This document shows positions 14,694-20,426 of a stretch of 20,426 bases of DNA, one piece after another (within the stretch, counting starts at the first letter, position 1; the number at the start of each line of letters is the position of its first letter). Below the pieces are notes generated by a model. The model did not search any database. It was given only the letters and a program-made list of their open reading frames with translations, and was not told the origin of the DNA. The DNA is from Actinomycetes bacterium (GTDB lineage Bacteria > Actinomycetota > Coriobacteriia > Anaerosomatales > Anaerosomataceae), in the NCBI GenBank assembly GCA_021850085.1, contig JAJZRZ010000004.1:1751-22176 (forward strand). The letters are read 5' to 3'. A program made the translations under genes and the position numbers.

Positions 14694-15635
14694 ATGGGCT
14701 ACACGCAGGGCAACGGCGCTCGAAGCGCCGAACGCGGGCATGCCGTTCGCCGCGTGCTCGTGTGGGTTCTCGTCCTGAACGTGGCCGTGGCGCTCGCCAA
14801 GCTCGTCTACGGGCTGGTGATCGATTCGGTCTCGGTCACGGCCGACGGGTTCCATTCACTGTTCGACGGTGCCTCCAACGTCATCGGCCTGATCGGGCTG
14901 GGGGTGGCCGCGCGTCCCGCGGACCGGGGTCATCCCTACGGACACTCCAAGTACGAGACCTTCGCCACCGCCGCGATCGGCGCGCTGCTCCTGTTCGCGG
15001 CATGGCGCGTGGGGTCCTCAGCGATCGCCCGCCTGGCGGATCCGGGGCCAGGCCCTCGCGTGGACACGCTGAGCTTCGTCGTGATGCTCACCACTCTAGC
15101 CATCAACATCATCGTGACAGTGCTGGAGCGCAGGGCCGGTCACAGGCTGGGCAGCGCGATACTCAAAGCCGATGCCAGCCACACCGCCAGCGACGTCATG
15201 GTCTCCCTCGCCGTCGTGGCAGGCCTCGTCGCCGTGAAGCTCGGCCATCCCATCGCCGACCCGCTGCTCGGCTTGTTCGTCGCTGGCTTCATCGTGATGG
15301 CTGCGTTCCGCGTGCTCACCGAGGCCAGCCATTCGCTCGCGGACACCGCCCGCATCGATCCAGCGGAGCTGTGTCGGCGCGTGCTTGAGATCGAGGGTGT
15401 GCTTGGATGCCATGACATCCGCACGCGCGGGACGGAGAGCGAGGTCTACGTAGACCTGCACATCCAGGTGGATCCCGGCGCGACGGTCGCGAGTGGTCAC
15501 GAGATAGCCGAGCGCGTGGAGAAGGCGGTTGCCGAGGGCTTTCCCGAGGTGGTCGACGTGATCGCCCATCTCGAGCCCTACGACTTGTACCAGGCCGGCA
15601 AGACGCAGTCCCAAGAGAGAAGCGGGCTGCTGTGA
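14694..15635 (+). CDS. Cation diffusion facilitator (CDF) family metal exporter
   Basis: Proton-coupled divalent metal efflux protein of the inner membrane. The 313-residue product has six predicted helices between about 21 and 206 and a cytoplasmic C-terminal domain (about 222-296). Metal-site residues are visible: ADGFH54SLFD58 in helix 2 and KADASH163TASD167 in helix 5, the HxxxD/HxxxD arrangement typical of zinc-type CDFs rather than the DxxxD of iron-type FieF. The GHPYGHSKYETFA loop is also diagnostic. ATG 14694 has AAGGGGACGGG upstream. The gene is divergent from a CsoR-family repressor, with the operator between them, so it is probably a target. Its stop overlaps the next gene's start (GTGA). 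Metal specificity is uncertain. Confidence 0.93.
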   Translation: MGYTQGNGARSAERGHAVRRVLVWVLVLNVAVALAKLVYGLVIDSVSVTADGFHSLFDGASNVIGLIGLGVAARPADRGHPYGHSKYETFATAAIGALLLFAAWRVGSSAIARLADPGPGPRVDTLSFVVMLTTLAINIIVTVLERRAGHRLGSAILKADASHTASDVMVSLAVVAGLVAVKLGHPIADPLLGLFVAGFIVMAAFRVLTEASHSLADTARIDPAELCRRVLEIEGVLGCHDIRTRGTESEVYVDLHIQVDPGATVASGHEIAERVEKAVAEGFPEVVDVIAHLEPYDLYQAGKTQSQERSGLL

Positions 15636-16606
15636 CGGCCAGGTCTCCCGGCTCGGGCCGGCGTGCTGAAGGCTACGCTCTCGTGCTGCTCGCGGCAGTG
15701 TGCTGGGCCACGGGCGGCCTCACCGCCAAGTGGTTGTTCACGCAGCCGGGCGCGGTGACGGAACAGTGGCCTTTCCCGCCGCTCGGGATCGATGTGGATC
15801 CGCTGGTCCTCTCGGCCGCCCGGGCCATGCTCTCGTTCGTCATGGTCGCGGCGTATCTGGTGCTCCGGAGGCGGGACCTGATCCCGGTCAGGGCACGCGA
15901 CCTGCCCTTCCTGGCGGTCTTCGGCGTGTTCGGGCTCGCGCTCGTGCACTTCACCTACTTCAAGACGATCTCGCTCACAGGTGTGGCCACGGCGATCCTC
16001 TTGGAGTACCTTGCTCCCGTGATCGTGCTGATCGTCTCAGTCATGATGCTTGGCGAGCGGCTCACCTGGTCGCTGCCCGTTGCGGTCGTGTTGAGCGTCG
16101 GCGGATGTGCGCTGATGGTGGGCGCTGTCGGCGGCGGCGGGCTTGCGATCTCGACTGAGGGATTGGCCTGGGGTCTCGCCTCGGCGGTCATGTTCGCCAG
16201 CTACGCGCTCATGGGCAGGTATGCCGCCCACAGGTTCGCCCCGTGGACGCTGCTCGCGTACGGGCTGGCCGCCGCCTCGCTCTTCTGGCTGGTGGTCCTC
16301 GGTGGACCCGGTCCTGTCGTGGAGCTGCTGAAGGACGCACGAGCCCTCGCGGCCATATCGATGGTGGCCCTCGTGAGCACGGTCATCCCGTTCGCGGCCT
16401 TCCTGAAGGCCCTCCACCTCATCGAGGCCACCAAGGCATCCATCACCTCGACGTTCGAACCTGTTCTCGCCGGGGTTACAGCATGGTTCGTCTTCGGCGA
16501 GCACCTGACCGGGCTTCAGATCGCCGGAGGCGCCCTGGTGATCGGCGCTGTCCTGCTGGCTCAGATGCGGACCGGCACGGCTCCTGAGGCGCCCGTGACC
16601 GGGTGA
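15632..16606 (+). CDS. EamA/DMT-superfamily transporter
   Basis: A 324-residue integral membrane protein with about ten hydrophobic helices in two EamA repeats (about 14-160 and 175-315). Each repeat ends with the conserved pattern of an acidic residue followed by hydrophobic helices: LEYLAPVIVLIVSVMMLGERLTW in the first, FEPVLAGVTAWFVFGEHLTG in the second. Members export small metabolites or amino acids; the substrate here is unknown. The segment between helices 1 and 2 is longer than usual (about 32-55, including EQWPFPPLGIDVDP). GTG 15632 overlaps the CDF gene's stop by four bases, so the two transporter genes are probably cotranscribed and coupled, and this gene may also fall under the upstream operator. 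Confidence 0.9.
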   Translation: MTARSPGSGRRAEGYALVLLAAVCWATGGLTAKWLFTQPGAVTEQWPFPPLGIDVDPLVLSAARAMLSFVMVAAYLVLRRRDLIPVRARDLPFLAVFGVFGLALVHFTYFKTISLTGVATAILLEYLAPVIVLIVSVMMLGERLTWSLPVAVVLSVGGCALMVGAVGGGGLAISTEGLAWGLASAVMFASYALMGRYAAHRFAPWTLLAYGLAAASLFWLVVLGGPGPVVELLKDARALAAISMVALVSTVIPFAAFLKALHLIEATKASITSTFEPVLAGVTAWFVFGEHLTGLQIAGGALVIGAVLLAQMRTGTAPEAPVTG

Positions 16607-16642
16607 CCGTTACGCCGTGCGCTGCGAGGTGCATAATTGTGG

Positions 16643-16658
16643 TGGTACGCTGTTTGCT
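16643..16658 (+). promoter_or_regulatory. Sigma-54 (-24/-12) promoter of the rpoN operon
   Basis: TGGTACG-CTGT-TTGCT matches the consensus TGGCACG-N4-TTGCW with one mismatch, and the invariant GG (16644-16645) and GC (16656-16657) are ten bases apart. Transcription would start near 16669, about 15 bases before rpoN ATG 16685. This suggests RpoN drives its own operon, with the encoded NtrC-like protein as a candidate activator. A weaker sigma-70-like CATAAT (16632-16637) also lies here. Confidence 0.72.
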
Positions 16659-16684
16659 AACGCTTCCAGACTTCCGGGGTCGTC

Positions 16685-18079
16685 ATGGACCTGACACAAC
16701 GCCCTGATCTTCGCCAGAGAGTGACGCTCTCACCCCAGGTCTATCAGGGGTTGAGCATCCTTGCGATGCCCGTTGCGGAGCTTCATGCCCTCATCGAAAA
16801 CGAGCTGCTCGACAACCCGGTGCTCGAAGTCGAGGAGGAGGAGTACGAACCTTCCGAGACCGAAGAGCAGGAGCGCGAGGAGTCAGAGGACGAACGCGCT
16901 TGGGACGAGTGGCTCGACCAGTACGAAGAACTCGAGCACATGGACGGAACCGCGCCGCGGGACCCGAACGTCGAGGAGGTCAACTCCGAGGAGTTCATCG
17001 GTGGACTGCAGAGCTTCGCTGACTACCTGATGGAGCAGCTCTCACTGCTCGACATCAGCGACGACATGGAGTTGGCCGCCCGCGCGATCGTGGGGTCTTT
17101 GGACGACGACGGCTTCTTCGTCAGCGATCACGCCGAGATCGCGCGCATCACCGGGCTGTCCGAAGCGCTGGCCGAGGAGGCCCTCAGGGTCGTCCAGCAG
17201 CTCGATCCTCCCGGTGTGGGAGCGCGCTCGCTGCAGGAGGCGCTGATGATCCAAGCGGACACCATCGCGGTGCGATCGCCGCTGCTCGACGCCATCATCG
17301 AGAACCACTTGGATGACGTGGCCGTGAACCACTACCGCAAGATCGCCCGGACTCTCGGCGTGAGCGAGGCCGAGGTGCGCGAGACCGTGGAGATCCTCAG
17401 GATGCTCAACCCGAGACCTGCCGGTGCATACTCGCCCGGCCCCGCGCCCGGGTACGTCGTGCCCGATGTCACGCTCCGGCGCTTCGACGACGAATGGCTT
17501 GTGATACCGAACAACGAAGCCCTTCCCACGCTACGCGTCAACCCTCGGTACCGCTCGATGCTGCGCTCGAGTTCGGCGGTGGATGAGGAGACGCGAAAAT
17601 ACCTGAAGGACAAGATCCGCAACGCTGAGACCTTCATGAAGAACGTGGACAGGCGCCGGGATACCGTCAGCCGCATCGCTCAGATCATCCTTGAGGTGCA
17701 GCGCGATTTCTTCGAGACGGGCAAGGGCGACTTGCGACCGCTGCGGCTCGAGGACGTGGCGAGCGAGATCGGCGTCCATCTGTCCACTGTCAGCCGCGGA
17801 GTGACAGGCAAGTACATGGCCACGCCGTACGGCTTGTTCGAGCTGAAGTATTTCTTCTCCGGTGGTTACCGCACGGCGACTGGCATGGATGTGGCCGCCA
17901 CCACCATCAAGCAGCGTCTCCGCCGTCTGCTCTCCGATGAGTCGCCCGACAAGCCGCTGTCGGACCAGAGGCTCGCGGAGGCGCTGAAAGAAGAGGGCGT
18001 AGACGTCGCGCGGCGCACCGTTGCGAAGTATCGCGAAGAGCTCGGTATCGAACCCTCTTGGGCACGAAGGCGAAGATGA
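16685..18079 (+). CDS. rpoN: RNA polymerase sigma-54 factor
   Basis: Alternative sigma factor that recognises -24/-12 promoters and needs an AAA+ activator. The 464-residue product has a region I (about 4-50: LRQRVTLSPQVYQGLSILAMPVAELHALIENELLDNPVLE), a highly acidic region II linker (about 48-104), the core-binding domain (about 105-290), the HTH-containing region (LRLEDVASEIGVHLSTVSRGVTGKYM, 353-378) and the RpoN box ARRTVAKYRE (442-451), complete and canonical. ATG 16685 is preceded by CCGGGG and by a probable sigma-54 promoter. Its stop overlaps the kinase start (ATGA). RpoN is uncommon in Actinobacteria, so its presence with an actinobacterial-like gene set is informative. Identification is secure. 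Confidence 0.98.
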   Translation: MDLTQRPDLRQRVTLSPQVYQGLSILAMPVAELHALIENELLDNPVLEVEEEEYEPSETEEQEREESEDERAWDEWLDQYEELEHMDGTAPRDPNVEEVNSEEFIGGLQSFADYLMEQLSLLDISDDMELAARAIVGSLDDDGFFVSDHAEIARITGLSEALAEEALRVVQQLDPPGVGARSLQEALMIQADTIAVRSPLLDAIIENHLDDVAVNHYRKIARTLGVSEAEVRETVEILRMLNPRPAGAYSPGPAPGYVVPDVTLRRFDDEWLVIPNNEALPTLRVNPRYRSMLRSSSAVDEETRKYLKDKIRNAETFMKNVDRRRDTVSRIAQIILEVQRDFFETGKGDLRPLRLEDVASEIGVHLSTVSRGVTGKYMATPYGLFELKYFFSGGYRTATGMDVAATTIKQRLRRLLSDESPDKPLSDQRLAEALKEEGVDVARRTVAKYREELGIEPSWARRRR

Positions 18080-19590
18080 GCACGGACCAGACGCCCGGGC
18101 CGGGCAGGAACCGGCGGCTCGACAGCCCGACACGAGACGCGATCGTGATCGCAGTCGTCCTTGGGGGCATCGCCACGCTCCACCTGCTGAGCAACACGAC
18201 CCCTCAGGCGTCGAGTATGCACCTGTTGTACCGGAAACTGTATTACGTCCCGATAATGTACGCCGGCTTCGCGTTCGGCTGGAGAGGTGGTCTGTCGGTT
18301 GCAGTCGCCTCGTCGCTGCTGCTGGCGCCTCAGGCGCAGACCTCAATGGGCGGCCTGGTGGCGCGAAACCTCGATAACCTCTACGAGATCGCGATGTACG
18401 TGGCGATCGGCCTGCTGTTCGGCTGGCTGCGCGACTTGGAGGAACGCAAGACCTCCGATCTGAGACGCGTCAGCCTGAAGCTCGAGGAGGCGTACCACAC
18501 GCTGGAGGAGCGCGCCATCCAGCTCGTGAACATCCAAGACTATACGCAGGCGATCCTGCGCTCGATCACGTCGGCGGTTCTCACCGTGGGGCCTGACGGC
18601 TCCGTCACCACCGCGAACCTCGCTGCCGAGCGGATGCTCGGCATGCGCGAGGAGGATATGGTACCGCGCCGGCTTCCGGTTCTGTTCCGCGACGACGGAG
18701 GCATCGAGCGCGCTCTGCAACGCATCCTTGACGGGCGTACCCCCAAGCTCGTGATGGACTCGCAGGCGGTGACGAGGGCGGGCAGGACGATGCACATCCG
18801 CGTTGCTGTTTCGCGGATGCGCGATGTCGGCGGCCGGGAGTTCGGAGCGGTTGTGACGATGGAGGATGTGAGCGAGGTTCGTGCGCTCACCGACCAACTG
18901 ATTCGTGCCGATCGGTTGGCGGCTATGGGTGAGCTTACCGCGGGTGTGGCTCACGAGGTCCGCAACCCGCTTGGCATCATTCGGGCATCGGTGCAGCTCT
19001 TGGAGGATACCGGCGTTCATCCTGCGCGCATGCTCGAGGCCACCCGAGTGATGAAGATGGAGATCGATCGCCTCGACCGGGTGATAAAGGCGCTACTGGA
19101 TTTCGGCAGGCCGTCGGCGCCGACCCTTCGGCCGACGAACGTCGAGGATGTGGTGGCCGACGTCGTCTTGTTCACCCGTCAGTTTGCCGGGCAAGCCAAG
19201 GTGGAGATCGAGACCGGGCGCGCTGCAGAGCCCCCACCCGTCGCAGCAGATCCCGATCAGCTGAAGCAGGTGCTCGTGAACCTGGTCTCGAATGCCGTGC
19301 AGGCGATGGATCCGGGTGGTGGAAAGATCGGGATCCAAGTGTGGGACGACGACGCGTTCGTGTTCATCTCCGTCACCGACGACGGTCCCGGGATGGAGCC
19401 TGAGGTGCTTGACAAGGTGTTCGACCCGTTCTTCTCCACCAAGAACAGTGGAACGGGGCTGGGCCTCACCATCGTTCACAGGATCATCGACCAGCACGGG
19501 GGTCGCATCGAGGTTGTGAGCGAACCCGGTGCGGGTACGACGTTCACCGTGGCGCTTCCAGCCATGCTGAGAGGAGAAGGTGCTCGATGA
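18076..19590 (+). CDS. NtrB-like membrane sensor histidine kinase
   Basis: Sensor of the two-component pair that probably drives sigma-54 transcription. The 504-residue product has an N-terminal membrane domain with about three helices (22-40, 56-84, 104-117) and the LLYRKLYYVPIMYAGFAFGWRGG segment found in such kinases, a coiled-coil linker (about 118-155), a PAS domain (about 156-270), a HisKA domain with phospho-acceptor His 293 in GVAHEVRNPLG, and a HATPase domain with N-box Asn 406 (NLVSNAVQA), G1 DDGPGM (435-440), FDPFFSTK and G2 GTGLGL (459-464). ATG 18076 overlaps the rpoN stop, and its own stop overlaps the response-regulator start. The N-terminal domain has no obvious soluble sensor, so the signal may be membrane-borne or read by the PAS domain. 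Confidence 0.95.
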   Translation: MSTDQTPGPGRNRRLDSPTRDAIVIAVVLGGIATLHLLSNTTPQASSMHLLYRKLYYVPIMYAGFAFGWRGGLSVAVASSLLLAPQAQTSMGGLVARNLDNLYEIAMYVAIGLLFGWLRDLEERKTSDLRRVSLKLEEAYHTLEERAIQLVNIQDYTQAILRSITSAVLTVGPDGSVTTANLAAERMLGMREEDMVPRRLPVLFRDDGGIERALQRILDGRTPKLVMDSQAVTRAGRTMHIRVAVSRMRDVGGREFGAVVTMEDVSEVRALTDQLIRADRLAAMGELTAGVAHEVRNPLGIIRASVQLLEDTGVHPARMLEATRVMKMEIDRLDRVIKALLDFGRPSAPTLRPTNVEDVVADVVLFTRQFAGQAKVEIETGRAAEPPPVAADPDQLKQVLVNLVSNAVQAMDPGGGKIGIQVWDDDAFVFISVTDDGPGMEPEVLDKVFDPFFSTKNSGTGLGLTIVHRIIDQHGGRIEVVSEPGAGTTFTVALPAMLRGEGAR

Positions 19591-20426
19591 AGTCTCGCGT
19601 GCTGATAGCCGACGACGAGAAGAACATGCGCTGGGTTCTGCGCCAGGCGCTCGAGGGGGAGGGTCATGAGGTGGCCGAGGCGGTGGACGGCAAGGAGGCG
19701 CTTGCCGCTGTGGCCGACCAAGAACCGGACGTGATGATCCTCGACCACAAGATGCCGGCACCCGACGGCATGGAGGTTCTGCGGCGCATCCGCGCACGGG
19801 ACCAGCAGTTCCCTATCATCATGCTCACCGCGCACGGCAACGTGCAGACCGCGGTGGAGGCGATGAAGGCCGGCGCCAGCGAGTACCTGACGAAGCCCTT
19901 CGATCTGGAAGAGCTCAAGATCAGCATCGAGAAGGTCCTGCGTGTTCGCGAACTCGCCGCCGAGGTCGAACGCTTGCGCGAGGAGATCGACCGGGACTGG
20001 GACGTGCAGGGTATCGTGGCAGCGGACTCCAAGATGCTCGATGTTCTCGAGACAATGGGAAAGGTGGCTCCGACCACCGCCACCGTGATGGTGTACGGCG
20101 AGTCGGGCACCGGCAAGGAGCTCGTGGCCCGGGCCCTGCACAGGCTCTCACCGCGCGCCTCCAAGCCGTTCATCTCGATCAGCGCGGGCGCGCTACCGGA
20201 GACGCTGCTGGAAAGCGAGTTGTTCGGGTTCGAGAAGGGTGCATTCACAGGTGCGGTGACCGCGAAGCCTGGACGTTTCGAGATGGCCAACGGCGGTACC
20301 CTGTTCCTGGACGAGGTGGGAGACATCTCGCCCGCTGTGCAGGTCAAGCTGCTTCGCGTGCTCCAGGAGCGCACCTTCGAGCGGCTCGGCGGGACCAGGA
20401 GCATCGAGGTCGACGTCCGCGTGGTG
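19587..20426 (+). CDS. NtrC-family sigma-54-dependent response regulator (3' truncated)
   Basis: Phosphorylation-dependent activator of sigma-54 RNA polymerase. The 280 codons present encode a receiver domain (about 1-118) with acidic pocket D9-D10, phospho-acceptor Asp 53 in MILDHKMP, Thr 81 and Lys 103 in TKPF, a coiled linker (121-137), then an AAA+ domain with Walker A GESGTGKE (171-178), the sigma-54-contacting loop GAFTGA (218-223) and Walker B TLFLDE (238-243). The C-terminal end, including the DNA-binding helix-turn-helix, lies outside the window. The conserved NCAA before LPETLLESELFG is replaced by ISAGALPETLLES, a departure from the usual form. ATG 19587 overlaps the kinase stop. 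It is the likely cognate regulator of the preceding kinase. Confidence 0.96.
   Translation, partial: MKSRVLIADDEKNMRWVLRQALEGEGHEVAEAVDGKEALAAVADQEPDVMILDHKMPAPDGMEVLRRIRARDQQFPIIMLTAHGNVQTAVEAMKAGASEYLTKPFDLEELKISIEKVLRVRELAAEVERLREEIDRDWDVQGIVAADSKMLDVLETMGKVAPTTATVMVYGESGTGKELVARALHRLSPRASKPFISISAGALPETLLESELFGFEKGAFTGAVTAKPGRFEMANGGTLFLDEVGDISPAVQVKLLRVLQERTFERLGGTRSIEVDVRVV

Overview
This is a high-GC bacterial window with dense, mostly plus-strand genes. Many neighbours overlap by 4-8 bases, and GTG or TTG starts are common. The gene content suggests a deep-branching anaerobic actinobacterium, possibly Coriobacteriia-like: gpmI next to secG, an oligopeptide ABC transporter, and above all an rpoN/sigma-54 system, which is rare in most Actinobacteria. 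The taxonomy is an inference from gene content and base composition, not a measured result.

Layout. (1) 1-1832: the 3' part of gpmI (2,3-bisphosphoglycerate-independent phosphoglycerate mutase), then secG with its own likely promoter. (2) 2090-7885: a five-gene Opp/Dpp-type peptide ABC importer (lipoprotein, two permeases, two ATPases). A perfect 16-bp stem-loop lies between the binding-protein gene and the first permease gene. (3) 7883-8099: a short tandem repeat, a promoter, tRNA-Leu(GAG) and a hairpin terminator. (4) 8179-11322: three overlapping genes encoding a radical-SAM-like protein with a broken cluster motif, an intact B12-binding-type radical SAM protein, and a class I/II aminotransferase. 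This looks like an undescribed biosynthetic or modification unit. (5) 11448-12170: a PHP-family metal-dependent phosphoesterase with a possible sigma-54 promoter. It converges, with overlapping stops, on a membrane-anchored ferrochelatase-fold protein on the minus strand (12167-13402) whose two catalytic residues appear to be replaced. (6) 13466-15635: a small regulon marked by two near-identical palindromes (ATACCC...GGGTAT). One sits inside the promoter of trxA and a DUF302 gene. The other lies between a CsoR-family repressor gene and a cation diffusion facilitator gene. The repressor keeps the two family cysteines but has Ser where the Cu-sensing His should be, which resembles persulfide sensors of the CstR type more than copper sensors. 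An EamA-type exporter gene overlaps the transporter gene. (7) 16643-20426: rpoN, an NtrB-like membrane histidine kinase and an NtrC-like activator (cut by the window end), overlapping like one operon. A close match to the sigma-54 -24/-12 promoter lies directly in front of rpoN, so the whole sigma-54 control module may be self-activating.

The two most promising leads are the self-contained sigma-54 module with a second possible target (the PHP gene), and the CsoR/CstR-like regulon joining thioredoxin, DUF302, a metal exporter and perhaps the divergent degenerate chelatase. The pseudo-radical-SAM/radical-SAM/aminotransferase operon is a third candidate of unknown function.
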